Source: Caryophanales bacterium (GTDB lineage: Bacteria; Bacillota; Bacilli; Bacillales; Amphibacillaceae). Taken from it: 64,000 nucleotides of DNA. Below the pieces are notes generated by a model, which worked only from the letters and a program-made list of their open reading frames with translations, was not told where the DNA came from and ran no database searches. Positions within the stretch are counted from its first letter, which is position 1; the number at the start of each line of letters is the position of its first letter. The stretch is from positions 62,001 through 126,000 of the forward strand of contig JAPFDS010000061.1 of assembly GCA_026168805.1 (NCBI GenBank), written 5' to 3'. Shown piece by piece: positions 26,074 through 35,010 of this stretch. The translations under genes were made by a program, and so were the position numbers.

Positions 26074-27867
26074 ATGATGAATGAAGAGGAAGAATTACTC
26101 GCATATTTACATGTAGTTGCAGCCGAACAAACCCAAGCAATTCCTGGAGGAAAGTCGTTTACGTTTATCTCAAAATTAACAGGAATTCCTCAAGTGTTCA
26201 CACTAGATGGACATGGCAAACCAAAGCAGTTGGTGGAACTGAAAGACCGTGTCATGAACGTGTTTCATTCTCCAACTGGTGAGCAAACGGTCGTTGGTAT
26301 GGATGACGATGGAAATGAAAAGCAGCAATTATTTTTGATGGGCGTAGATGGAAGAAATGTACGGACTCTTGTACATGACCCAGAATGTTTTCATCATTTT
26401 GGTGGGTGGTCACCTGATGGGAAACAAATAAGCTTTTCAGCGAACCGAAGACATCCTGGTTATTTTGATGTGTATACGTTAGATGTGGCGACAGGGGTAG
26501 AGCAGAAAGTGTTTGAGCATGACGGAAATGTCACACCTGTTTGCTGGCATCCGAATGGGAAAGAAATCATCATTAAAATAAAAGAAACAAATATTGATTC
26601 GAGTATATATGTAATTGATATAGAAACTGGTCAAAAGAAACAAATTGGTGATCCAGAAGTTTCTGCTCGTTATGAAAATATCCAATTAATGAAAAACGGG
26701 AAGACAGGCTATGTTCTTACGGATGCTGGAGAGGAAACGTTATATATTGGACAGTTCTCATTTGAAAATCCTCATACGGTTAAGAAGGTTCATGGAGTTG
26801 ATGGATGGGATATTGCTGAAATTAAATTATCACCAAACAATGAAAAACTAGTGTATACGATAAATGATGGCGGAATTTTCAATATGTATGTACTGGATGT
26901 AAACGAAAATATACATACGCAAGTGAAGGAACTCCCTTTAGGGGTGCTTGAATCTATTTCTTGGTTCGATGACGATTCATTTGTATTTACGGTGAAGACA
27001 CCAACCATTCCAGGGGACTGTTATACGTACTCACTTCATACTAAATTTGTAGAACGAAAAACATCTGTAGGGAAATCTCCTGTTGAAAAGGAGTGGATTG
27101 AACCAAAACTATTTACCTATGAATCTTTTGATGGTTTAGAAGTTCCTTATTTTTATTATGATGCAGATGCGTCTAGTAACAAAAATAAACCTGCCGTTCT
27201 TTATATCCACGGTGGACCTGAAGGACAAACAAAAGCGGATTACAATCCTGTTATTCAATATTTAGCAAGTAAAGGCTTTGTTGTTGTTGCGCCAAATGTA
27301 CGCGGTAGCAGTGGATATGGACGAACGTATATTCAGTTAGATGATGCGCGCAAACGAATGGATTCAGTAAAGGACCTTACTTCACTTGTCGATGACTTAG
27401 TTGAGAATCGACAAGTAGATCGAGATAAAGTAGGGATTATCGGCAGAAGTTATGGTGGATTCATGGTATTAGCGGCATTAACGCATTTTCCGGACATATG
27501 GGCAGCTGGAGTGAATATCGTGGGAATTTCTCATTTCCGTACATTCTTGGAAAATACTGGGGCTTGGCGAAGAAGATTACGTGAATGTGAGTATGGTACA
27601 TTAGCCGATGATACAGACTTCTTTGAAGAGATTGCTCCATTAAATCATTCGGATAAAATTACCGCACCTTTGCTTATGTTCCATGGAAGAAATGATACTC
27701 GCGTGCCAGTGAGTGAAGCGGAACAGCTTGCATCTGATATGTTAGAGCGTGGGCAAGACGTTGATCTAACTATTTTTGAAGATGAAGGGCACCAGACTGA
27801 AAAGATTGAAAATCACATTACAATGCACACTAGAAGTGTTGAGTTTTTTAAAAAGCACTTACAATAA
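26074..27867 (+). CDS. S9-family (prolyl oligopeptidase / acylaminoacyl) serine peptidase
   Basis: 597 aa cytosolic peptidase. Residues about 1-340 form a WD-like beta-propeller (GGWSPDGKQISFSANRR). The alpha/beta-hydrolase domain has the nucleophile in GIIGRSYGGFMVL, the aspartate near HGRNDTRVPVSEA and the histidine in FEDEGHQT; the oxyanion region is YIHGGPEGQ. These enzymes cleave short peptides after proline or remove N-acylated residues. ATG 26074 is chosen because GAGAGG then lies about 10 bases upstream, whereas ATG 26065 touches it. It appears monocistronic. Confidence 0.9.
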   Translation: MMNEEEELLAYLHVVAAEQTQAIPGGKSFTFISKLTGIPQVFTLDGHGKPKQLVELKDRVMNVFHSPTGEQTVVGMDDDGNEKQQLFLMGVDGRNVRTLVHDPECFHHFGGWSPDGKQISFSANRRHPGYFDVYTLDVATGVEQKVFEHDGNVTPVCWHPNGKEIIIKIKETNIDSSIYVIDIETGQKKQIGDPEVSARYENIQLMKNGKTGYVLTDAGEETLYIGQFSFENPHTVKKVHGVDGWDIAEIKLSPNNEKLVYTINDGGIFNMYVLDVNENIHTQVKELPLGVLESISWFDDDSFVFTVKTPTIPGDCYTYSLHTKFVERKTSVGKSPVEKEWIEPKLFTYESFDGLEVPYFYYDADASSNKNKPAVLYIHGGPEGQTKADYNPVIQYLASKGFVVVAPNVRGSSGYGRTYIQLDDARKRMDSVKDLTSLVDDLVENRQVDRDKVGIIGRSYGGFMVLAALTHFPDIWAAGVNIVGISHFRTFLENTGAWRRRLRECEYGTLADDTDFFEEIAPLNHSDKITAPLLMFHGRNDTRVPVSEAEQLASDMLERGQDVDLTIFEDEGHQTEKIENHITMHTRSVEFFKKHLQ

Positions 27868-27951
27868 TTGTGAAAACATGAAGAGATGGAGCATAACGAC
27901 AGCTCTGTCTTTTTTTGTTGAAAGTTTGCTATACTAAAAGAAAGAAGTTGA

Positions 27952-27969
27952 TAATTATGAAATTCACTC
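27952..27969. repeat. Terminal fragment of the 110-bp palindromic element
   Basis: TAATTATGAAATTCACTC is identical to the right end and flank of copy A. No inner arm is recognisable upstream, so this is a remnant or partial copy. Confidence 0.5.
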
Positions 27970-28021
27970 GTATGTTTGAAAATTTCCTAAATAATCATTG
28001 GAGAAAGAGAGAAGGAAAAAT

Positions 28022-28831
28022 ATGTCTGAAGAACGTGTTGTAAATCAAACGATTAAACCACTTACGCGCTCGTTACTTGTGGATGAATTTCGTAATCTAG
28101 GAATCGAAAAAGGAATGACTATTATTGTCCATTCAGCGATGAGTAAGCTCGGGTGGGTATGTGGGGGTCCTGTGGCCGTGATTCAAGCATTGCAAGATGT
28201 ACTCACTTCAAATGGAACACTTGTTATGCCGACGCATACGTCAAATGTTTCAGATCCTAAAGAATGGGGAAATCCAGCAATTCCTGAAAGTTGGTGGGCA
28301 GAAGTGCGTAGAGAAATGCCTGCATTTGATGCACATGTTACACCAACGTATGGTATGGGACAAATAGCCGAAACATTTCGCACGATGCCAGGAGTTTTAC
28401 GAAGCAATCATCCCAGATATTCCTTTGCAGCTTGGGGGAAAAACAAATCATATATTACGAAAAATCATTCACTTGATTATGGGATGGGAGAGAATTCTCC
28501 TCTAGGAAAAATATATGCACTTGACGGTTTTGTATTATTACTAGGAACAGGGTATGAAAACAATACATCGATGCACTTAGGAGAGCATCTCTCCATGCGC
28601 TATGGTACTTTACGTAAAGAAAGCCCGGTCCTTGAAAATGGAGTCCGTGTTTGGCAGACATTTACGGATCTAGATTATAATGATGAAATCTTTAATGACA
28701 TTGGTCAGGCGTTTGATAATGATTGTTCTTTTAAGAAGGGGAGGATCGGAAACGCAGATGTTCGGCTTATGAAGCAAAAGGACATTGTAGACTTTACGGC
28801 TACTTATATTCAAAAAAATGACATAAGTTGA
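28022..28831 (+). CDS. Aminoglycoside N3-acetyltransferase-like protein (AAC(3)/YokD family)
   Basis: 269 aa. It has family landmarks VHSAMSKLGWVCGG (the acetyl-CoA site region), TLVMPTHTS, and near the end LLLGTGYENNTSMHLGEH with the conserved histidine. Many chromosomal members (YokD, BA2930-like) have no proven resistance role, so the substrate may not be an aminoglycoside. ATG 28022 is chosen with AGAAGGA 5 bases upstream; an in-frame TTG at 27998 lacks one. It stands alone, with a palindromic-element remnant about 50 bases before it. Confidence 0.85.
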   Translation: MSEERVVNQTIKPLTRSLLVDEFRNLGIEKGMTIIVHSAMSKLGWVCGGPVAVIQALQDVLTSNGTLVMPTHTSNVSDPKEWGNPAIPESWWAEVRREMPAFDAHVTPTYGMGQIAETFRTMPGVLRSNHPRYSFAAWGKNKSYITKNHSLDYGMGENSPLGKIYALDGFVLLLGTGYENNTSMHLGEHLSMRYGTLRKESPVLENGVRVWQTFTDLDYNDEIFNDIGQAFDNDCSFKKGRIGNADVRLMKQKDIVDFTATYIQKNDIS

Positions 28832-28961
28832 AGCGCATGTTAAAGGTTCTAAAGAAAACACTATACATTTGAGTCATTTGTATTTAGTATTTATATTAGT
28901 TAAAATACGTAGAGTGAGGTTCTCTAAGCTGCATAAAAATATATTAGAATGAGGAAAAAAC

Positions 28962-29636
28962 ATGAAAAAATACAAATGGTTTATAGCAACGATGCTCGTA
29001 GTATTCATCTCAGCTGTATTGGTTGCTTGTCAAACGAATGAAGATGATGCTGCAGAAGAAACAGAAACTGACAATCAAGAAACGAATACAGATGCAACAA
29101 GTGACGAAACGTATGAAGGGGAACCACCAGTCGTAACAATGACGATGGAAGATGGCGGGGAAGTAGCGATTGAGCTATATCCAGATGTTGCCCCGAATAC
29201 GGTGAATAATTTTATCGCATTAATAGAAGATGGATTTTATGATGGGCTCATTTTTCACCGAGTGATTCCTGGCTTCATGATTCAAGGTGGGGATCCAGAT
29301 GGGAACGGCACAGGTGGACCAGGGCATGCTATTAAGGGTGAGTTTAGTGGAAATGGTTTTGAAAACAATCTGTCACACGACCGTGGTGTATTATCCATGG
29401 CTAGATCTCAGCATCCTGATTCCGCAGGTTCGCAGTTTTTTATTACAGTAGATGATCGACCTGACCTTGATGGGCAATATGCTACTTTTGGAAAAGTCAC
29501 CGACGGCATGGATATCGTTGACGATATTGTTGCCGTTGATCGTGACGGAGAAGATTTGCCTGATGAAGAACAAGTCATCGAATCAATGACTGTAGAATTA
29601 CATGGGTATGAACCAGCAGACGTTGAAAAAGAATAA
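28962..29636 (+). CDS. Cyclophilin-type peptidyl-prolyl isomerase, lipoprotein
   Basis: 224 aa. A signal peptide with lipobox (AVLVACQT, lipidated Cys23) is followed by a Glu/Asp/Thr-rich linker (about 24-50), then a compact cyclophilin domain (about 50-215): NFIALIEDGFYDGLIFHRVI, GFMIQGGDP, and SAGSQFFITV. It would assist folding of secreted proteins at the outer face of the membrane. The acidic linker matches other lipoproteins in this window and fits a halotolerant host. Own gene, own terminator. Confidence 0.93.
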   Translation: MKKYKWFIATMLVVFISAVLVACQTNEDDAAEETETDNQETNTDATSDETYEGEPPVVTMTMEDGGEVAIELYPDVAPNTVNNFIALIEDGFYDGLIFHRVIPGFMIQGGDPDGNGTGGPGHAIKGEFSGNGFENNLSHDRGVLSMARSQHPDSAGSQFFITVDDRPDLDGQYATFGKVTDGMDIVDDIVAVDRDGEDLPDEEQVIESMTVELHGYEPADVEKE

Positions 29637-29645
29637 TATAGATTT

Positions 29646-29679
29646 AAAAAGGGTAATTGCAGATGCAATTACCCTTTTT
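29646..29679. terminator. Bidirectional terminator between cyclophilin and peroxidase genes
   Basis: A 15-bp perfect inverted repeat (AAAAAGGGTAATTGC with GCAATTACCCTTTTT) with a 4-base loop has T-runs on both strands, between convergent genes. Confidence 0.92.
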
Positions 29680-29687
29680 AGATGTTT

Positions 29688-30173
29688 TTACTTATTTTCG
29701 AGCGTTTTGACGATGTCTTTTTCAAAGGACTTAGGTTTCGTCATTGGTGCATAGCGATCAATGACATGTCCTTCACGGTCGATGAGGAACTTTGTGAAAT
29801 TCCATTTTATTTTATTCGTTAGAACGCCACCTTTTTGTTCTTGTAAAAAACGAAACAACGGATGGGCGTCATCCCCATGCACATCTACTTTTTGAAACAT
29901 TGGAAAGGTAACTCCATAGTTTGTTTGACATACGGTCAACGTATCTTTGATATCATCATATTCTTGATTTTTAAACTGGTCACAAGGAAATCCTAAAATA
30001 ACAAGTCCTTTGTCTTTATATGTTTCATATAAATCTTGTAAGGCTTCAAACTGTGGCGTAAATCCACATTTACTTGCGGTATTGACGATGAGTAATACTT
30101 TTCCTTCATATTGTTTTAAGGAAATCTCTTCGTCATCAGCCAACTTTGCATTGAAATCATATACAGTCGTCAT
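29688..30173 (-). CDS. Glutathione peroxidase-family thiol peroxidase
   Basis: 161 aa. The peroxidatic residue is cysteine (NTASKCGFTPQ, Cys36), not selenocysteine. The partner Gln is in LGFPCDQF and the Trp/Asn pair in IKWNFTKFL. The second cysteine in GFPCDQF is the usual resolving candidate, so the enzyme probably uses thioredoxin like other bacterial members (BsaA/Gpo). Cytosolic, single gene, with GGGGGA before the start codon. Confidence 0.93.
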   Translation of the reverse strand: MTTVYDFNAKLADDEEISLKQYEGKVLLIVNTASKCGFTPQFEALQDLYETYKDKGLVILGFPCDQFKNQEYDDIKDTLTVCQTNYGVTFPMFQKVDVHGDDAHPLFRFLQEQKGGVLTNKIKWNFTKFLIDREGHVIDRYAPMTKPKSFEKDIVKTLENK

Positions 30174-30340
30174 AATGATCCCCCATTCATTGTGGAATAC
30201 TTGCTACTTTAACTGTAGCATGATTGGTAGAAGAGTAAAAGAAAGTACGTTTAAGAATAATTTTAAAAATCTTTTACAAAAGCAAACTTTTTACCAATCT
30301 ACAAGGTATATAGGGTACATGGTTTAAAAGGAGGTTAGCT

Positions 30341-30886
30341 ATGCAGTCTTCAAAAGAAAGGAATTTAGTGAAGAAAATACAAAAGGGAAATGAAAAGGCG
30401 TTTAAGAAACTTTATGATAAATACGCCTCATACGCACTTCGAACAGCATTTGCGATGACGAAAAATAATGCGGATGCATCAGACATTGTGCAAGAAACAT
30501 TTATTAGAGTCTATCGGAATATTGATTCGTTTGATGTGCAAATGCCATTTAAGCCATGGTTTTATAGGATTTTAATCAATGAAGGAAAACGAGTATTAGA
30601 GAAACGTAAAAGAGAAGCTATGCCTATTGAATCAAATGAAAACCTTGACGCGATCCAACAAACTACAGAAAAGAAACCGATGAACGGAAAAATCCTCGAA
30701 GCACTTGACCATGTATCAGATGATGATCGTACGCTAATGATTTTAAAATATGTAGATCGCTTTACGGAAAAAGAACTTGCCGAAACGATGGGAGTCAATG
30801 TAAATACGTTAAAGTCGCGGTTGTTACGGGCACGAAAACGATTAAAGGAAGTATATGCAGGAGGTGAATTTCATGATGGACCATGA
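30341..30886 (+). CDS. ECF-family RNA polymerase sigma factor
   Basis: 181 aa. Region 2 (about 22-88; DASDIVQETFIRVYRNIDSF) and region 4 (about 125-175; ELAETMGVNVNTLKSRLLRARKRLK) are both complete. It is similar in build to SigV/SigW-type factors of bacilli, which respond to envelope stress. The next gene overlaps it by 14 bases and encodes a single-pass membrane protein that would be the anti-sigma factor. A possible ECF-type promoter, GCAAACTTTTT... then GTATAT at about 30280-30312, may provide autoregulation. Target genes unknown; the two genes downstream are the first candidates. Confidence 0.92.
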   Translation: MQSSKERNLVKKIQKGNEKAFKKLYDKYASYALRTAFAMTKNNADASDIVQETFIRVYRNIDSFDVQMPFKPWFYRILINEGKRVLEKRKREAMPIESNENLDAIQQTTEKKPMNGKILEALDHVSDDDRTLMILKYVDRFTEKELAETMGVNVNTLKSRLLRARKRLKEVYAGGEFHDGP

Positions 30887-31709
30887 GGATAAATTTTTCA
30901 GAGAAAGTTTTTTAAAAGAGACGAATGAAGCCGTTGATCATAAAGAACACGTGTGGCACAACATTCAACAAGAGTTGTTCCCAAAGAAAAAGAAATCTCT
31001 ATGGACAGGTAGAATTGCCATGGGCTTTGGGACGGTTGCAGCAGCAATTATTATCGTGATTATTTCAACGAGCATTCTTACAACTGAACGTGCTGGAGAA
31101 GAAGGGAAATCGGAACAACATGAACAACTTGAACAACCCGAACAGCCGGAAAAGCCCGAACAACCGAGTGATGACACAAAGATTCCACTTGAAGACCAGT
31201 ATGAAAAAGAAATTCAGATGGAACGAGAACCTGAGGGGCAACTGGAGATTGTTGACATGGAGTTAGCTGTACATGAAGCGGATAGGTACATTATATATGT
31301 TGATAAAGATCGATTTGAATACAAGATGGATGAAGATGAGTCTTTCATTCAGTTTACCGAAGCTGAAGGTGATATGTACCCAGAGGTCGGGATTACTATT
31401 CGTCGATATGACGATGCAGAAGAACAAGATTTAGTTGAACGTGTGAATGAGGAAATAGCGGATGAAGACATGGTGATTGAGGAAGAAGAAAATATGTCAG
31501 ATCCCTTTGACGCATACGCAATCACTGCCTATGCCAATGAGAGTCCACATGAGTGGAATAGTCCTGTGTACCGATATTATATCTATGAAGCGGATGAGGA
31601 AGAGCACGTGTATTTTGTCTTTAAACAAATGCTATTTATGGAAGGGATGGGAGGACAAAGTAGTCTTATGGATTTGATGTTAGAGACATTTGAGTATGTA
31701 GGCGAATGA
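30873..31709 (+). CDS. Membrane anti-sigma factor, probable
   Basis: About 278 aa from ATG 30873, which follows AGGAGGTG at the correct distance. A short cytosolic N-terminus (about 1-45) is followed by one membrane helix (MGFGTVAAAIIIVIISTSIL, about 50-70), a Glu/Pro/Gln-rich linker (EQPEQPEKPEQPS), and a highly acidic extracytoplasmic domain. There is no zinc HxxxCxxC motif, and the sequence is not clearly one of the RsiW/RsiX/RsiV families. The role is inferred from the overlap with the ECF sigma gene, the topology and the order. The outer domain may sense a signal or be cleaved. Confidence 0.75.
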   Translation: MMDHEDKFFRESFLKETNEAVDHKEHVWHNIQQELFPKKKKSLWTGRIAMGFGTVAAAIIIVIISTSILTTERAGEEGKSEQHEQLEQPEQPEKPEQPSDDTKIPLEDQYEKEIQMEREPEGQLEIVDMELAVHEADRYIIYVDKDRFEYKMDEDESFIQFTEAEGDMYPEVGITIRRYDDAEEQDLVERVNEEIADEDMVIEEEENMSDPFDAYAITAYANESPHEWNSPVYRYYIYEADEEEHVYFVFKQMLFMEGMGGQSSLMDLMLETFEYVGE

Positions 31710-31726
31710 ATAGGAGGGGATGGAGG

Positions 31727-33568
31727 ATGACTGGATTTGCAGGGAACATCGTTACAAGCAATGAAACGCATCCAGAACAACAACTGCAAGCAGACGGACA
31801 ATGTAAAAAGAATATACAGTGGAGAACAACACATAAAGAGTATGTGATTCATTTGTACGAGGATGTACCATATCCAAATAAAATTGTTACACGTAAGGAT
31901 CGTGCCAGTTCCCATACATCAAGTAAACAAGTTGAATATACCATTCTATTTGATGGTGATCTTTACAATACGTTGGAATTGGTCGAGGATTTAAATGACC
32001 AAGGTTATGAGATTCACACGACAAGTTCATCTGAAATTCTCGTTGCCCTCTATCATCATAAACAAGAAAAAATTCTTGAGGATTTAAGAGGAGCCTTTAG
32101 CTTTATTATTTGGGATGAAGAAAAAGAGGAATTGTTTGGAGCGAGAGATCGATTTGGACTTAAACCATTTTATTATATGACATATGAAAATGAGCTTTAT
32201 TTTGCATCAGAAATGAAAATGTTGCAGAAGTATATGAAGCGTGACGAGATCAGTCATGAGTCGCTTCACAATTATTTTAGTTTTCAATATGTACCTGAAC
32301 CCCAAACAATATGTCGCAATATTCATATATTACAACCTGGAAACTATTTTTATAAAAAAGTCGATGAAAAAATGGAAATTCATACGTATTGGTATCCTAT
32401 ATTGAAACCAACCCAACGTCCATTTGAGGAAAAAGTTGAACATATTCGTCAATCATTGCGTGATTCTGTACATCTGCATATGCAAAGCGACCAGAAAATT
32501 GGAGCCTTTTTATCCGGAGAGGTTGATTCAAGTGCAATTGTTTCCTTGGCAAAAGAAGTAGACCCCCATATTCAAACGTTTACGGTTGGATTTGAGCGGA
32601 AAGGGTATAGTGAAATTCATGTGGCGAAAGAAACGGCTGAACAATTACAGGTTGAGAATATTCATTATGTCATCAGTGCTCAAGAGTTTGTAGAACACTT
32701 ACGTGAGATTACTTTTCAACTTGACGAACCAGTCGCTGACCCGGCAGCGATCCCTCTTTATTTTGTCGCACGGGAAGCGTACAAACATGTTGATATTGTT
32801 CTATCAGGTGAGGGAGCAGACGAACTTTTTGGCGGTTATAACATTTACAGAGAACCAATTGATTTACAACTATTTGAGCGCATGCCAAAACTATTAAAGA
32901 ACACATTAAAGACTGTGGCAAAAGTCATCCCTGAAGGTGTGCGTGGAAAAAGCTTTATCGAAAGAGGAACGACAGATATAGCTGATCGATTTATTGGCAA
33001 TGCTAAAATATTTTCGGAAAAGGAAAAAAGTAAACTACTGCGAAAGTACAATTCCAATTATCATTATACGAATGTGACAAAACCAATCTATGATGAAGTG
33101 TCGCATTTACATGCAATTCATCAAATGCAGTCTATCGATCTACGTACATGGCTTCGAGGCGATATTTTAGTTAAGGCTGATCGGATGCCTCAGGCTCATG
33201 GATTGAACATACGTTTACCATTTTTGGACACAAAAGTATTTAACGTTGCATCAGAGTTGCAACCATATGAATCGATTGCGAATGAAACAACGAAATATGC
33301 TTTACGCGAAGCGATGCGGGGAATTGTTCCAGACTCCGTGTTGTATAATCGAAAATTAGGATTCCCGGTGCCGATTCGTCATTGGCTAAAAAATGAGTTA
33401 TATGAATGGGCGAAAGAAGTTATTCACAATAGTGACACAGACGATTTCATCCGTAAATCATACGTCCTAAAAATGTTAGAAATCCATCGGTCTGGAAAAA
33501 GAGATGTATCCCGGAAGTTGTGGACAGTTCTTTGCTTTATGATTTGGTATGAATTGTATGTAGAATAA
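31727..33568 (+). CDS. Asparagine synthetase-like protein (AsnO-type) lacking the N-terminal cysteine
   Basis: 613 aa. The overall similarity is to AsnO-type asparagine synthetases: a glutaminase-like domain (1-210) and a synthetase domain with SGEGADELFGGYNIYREP and the C-terminal GFPVPIRHWLKNELY. The start codon is clear (GGATGGAGG then ATG), and the protein begins MTGFAGN where active enzymes have MCGF: the Cys nucleophile needed to take ammonia from glutamine is missing. The PP-loop reads SGEVDSS instead of SGG-x-DSS. So glutamine-dependent asparagine synthesis is unlikely; ammonia-dependent or altered chemistry is possible. It follows the anti-sigma gene by 17 bases, so it is probably in that operon. 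Confidence 0.85.
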   Translation: MTGFAGNIVTSNETHPEQQLQADGQCKKNIQWRTTHKEYVIHLYEDVPYPNKIVTRKDRASSHTSSKQVEYTILFDGDLYNTLELVEDLNDQGYEIHTTSSSEILVALYHHKQEKILEDLRGAFSFIIWDEEKEELFGARDRFGLKPFYYMTYENELYFASEMKMLQKYMKRDEISHESLHNYFSFQYVPEPQTICRNIHILQPGNYFYKKVDEKMEIHTYWYPILKPTQRPFEEKVEHIRQSLRDSVHLHMQSDQKIGAFLSGEVDSSAIVSLAKEVDPHIQTFTVGFERKGYSEIHVAKETAEQLQVENIHYVISAQEFVEHLREITFQLDEPVADPAAIPLYFVAREAYKHVDIVLSGEGADELFGGYNIYREPIDLQLFERMPKLLKNTLKTVAKVIPEGVRGKSFIERGTTDIADRFIGNAKIFSEKEKSKLLRKYNSNYHYTNVTKPIYDEVSHLHAIHQMQSIDLRTWLRGDILVKADRMPQAHGLNIRLPFLDTKVFNVASELQPYESIANETTKYALREAMRGIVPDSVLYNRKLGFPVPIRHWLKNELYEWAKEVIHNSDTDDFIRKSYVLKMLEIHRSGKRDVSRKLWTVLCFMIWYELYVE

Positions 33569-33581
33569 ATGGGAGGACATG

Positions 33582-34946
33582 ATGAAGAATATTTATTCGA
33601 GTCGGATGTTGTTTGTTCTATTTTGTTTCGTGTTGCTCGCTAGTTGTTCAAATAATGAGAGTGAAGATCCTAGGGAGGACGACGCATCTGCGGAAGAAAA
33701 GGAAACGGATGAACAAGCTGATGAAGAAAATGAAGACGAGACATCATCGGAAAACAAACAAGGTGATTTGGACGTTTGGATGAGCGGAGAAGTTACCGTA
33801 GAAAAAGACAAAATAATCGTTGAAGGTGAAAGTAATATCATGCCTGGAGCATCGATTAGGTCATCTGGAAATAGTGGCGATTGGGCGGTGATTGATTATC
33901 AAGATAGTGCGCAGATAGAAGATGATGGGTCTTTTTATTTTGAATTTCCTGGTCGAACGGAAGAAATTACCGTGGATTTAAGCCTGTCAACTGGTAAGCA
34001 AGAAGTGGCAGATCATTATGGAGCAAATTTGGAAAAGGTAACAGGGCCACAAAAGTATATAACAGATACACGTGAAGAGTTTGATGTGAAGGCAAGCTTT
34101 CATATTGATCCACATCAAGAAACTCCCTACACATTTGAATTAGACATTCCAGATTGGAGCAATATTCCAGAAGATTACGGAGATTCTGACGTGTGGATGG
34201 ACGTTGTAGAAGTTACAAGTGATCATAATTATTTTTATTTTGATATGAAAAGTAATCTTCATGAAGGAGCATATGTTGGAGGCAATTTAGAAAGCTCTTC
34301 ATCTTTTGGAGAACCTTTTAGTTATGATTACACATATGTACATCCAGACGGAACATTCTTTTTACGTGTCCCATACCATACGGTTACAGATGGAATGGTT
34401 ATGCCAATTGAATTTAAACCAGCGGATAATTGGTGGGAAGATGTTGTTGATAACTACGGGGAGAATGGTGAGAACCTTGAAGGTGATTTAGTTCTTGAGG
34501 ATGGAGACTCGAAATATGTGCGTTTAGAAGTACCTGTAGATACACCGGACTTACGTCCACCTGAAAAAGTGGATATGACTGTTGAAAAAGAAGAAATTAA
34601 AATGCAAGTACCAGATGATTTATTGTTTGATTTTGATGAAAGTACGTTAAAAACAGAAGCGAAAAGTGTATTAGATGATATTATTGAAGACTTAGAGAGC
34701 TTAGAAGAGGGCACAGTGATTCACATCAATGGTCATACAGATAATGAAGGGGAAGAGGAGTACAATCAACAGTTGTCAGAAGAACGTGCGGAAGCAGTGC
34801 TGCAATATATGGAAGCGGATCAAGATTGGGATACGATAGAATTTATTATGAATGGTTTTGGCGAGACACAGCCCATTGATTCAAATGAAGAGGAGGAAGG
34901 TAGAGAACGTAATAGACGTGTGGAAATTGTCATTAATCCACAGTAG
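33582..34946 (+). CDS. Lipoprotein with C-terminal OmpA-like peptidoglycan-binding domain
   Basis: 454 aa. A lipobox signal (CFVLLASCSN) is followed by an acidic linker (about 22-60), a beta-rich middle (about 60-340) and a C-terminal OmpA-like domain (about 340-454) with HINGHTDNEGEEEYN, LSEERAEAV and the diaminopimelate-binding ERNRRVEI. It would be anchored to the membrane outside the cell and hold the peptidoglycan. Starts at ATG 33582 (or 33579) after GGGAGG. It lies 14 bases after the AsnO-like gene, so probably the end of the ECF sigma operon. Confidence 0.88.
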   Translation: MKNIYSSRMLFVLFCFVLLASCSNNESEDPREDDASAEEKETDEQADEENEDETSSENKQGDLDVWMSGEVTVEKDKIIVEGESNIMPGASIRSSGNSGDWAVIDYQDSAQIEDDGSFYFEFPGRTEEITVDLSLSTGKQEVADHYGANLEKVTGPQKYITDTREEFDVKASFHIDPHQETPYTFELDIPDWSNIPEDYGDSDVWMDVVEVTSDHNYFYFDMKSNLHEGAYVGGNLESSSSFGEPFSYDYTYVHPDGTFFLRVPYHTVTDGMVMPIEFKPADNWWEDVVDNYGENGENLEGDLVLEDGDSKYVRLEVPVDTPDLRPPEKVDMTVEKEEIKMQVPDDLLFDFDESTLKTEAKSVLDDIIEDLESLEEGTVIHINGHTDNEGEEEYNQQLSEERAEAVLQYMEADQDWDTIEFIMNGFGETQPIDSNEEEEGRERNRRVEIVINPQ

Positions 34947-34961
34947 ACAAATCAAAACAGA

Positions 34962-35000
34962 GGTAGGCCTATAAATAATAGTAGGCCTATCTTTGTTTTT
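34962..35000 (+). terminator. Intrinsic terminator of the ECF sigma gene group
   Basis: GGTAGGCCTA and TAGGCCTATC form a 10-bp stem (one G-U pair) with a 10-base loop, followed by a T-rich tract ending TTTTT. Confidence 0.8.
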
Positions 35001-35010
35001 GTTTATAGTG

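Noticed and set aside
27868-27925. Terminator after the S9 peptidase
   Set aside because: GACAGCTCTGTC followed by T7 is present, but the stem is only 5 bp with a two-base loop, too weak to list.
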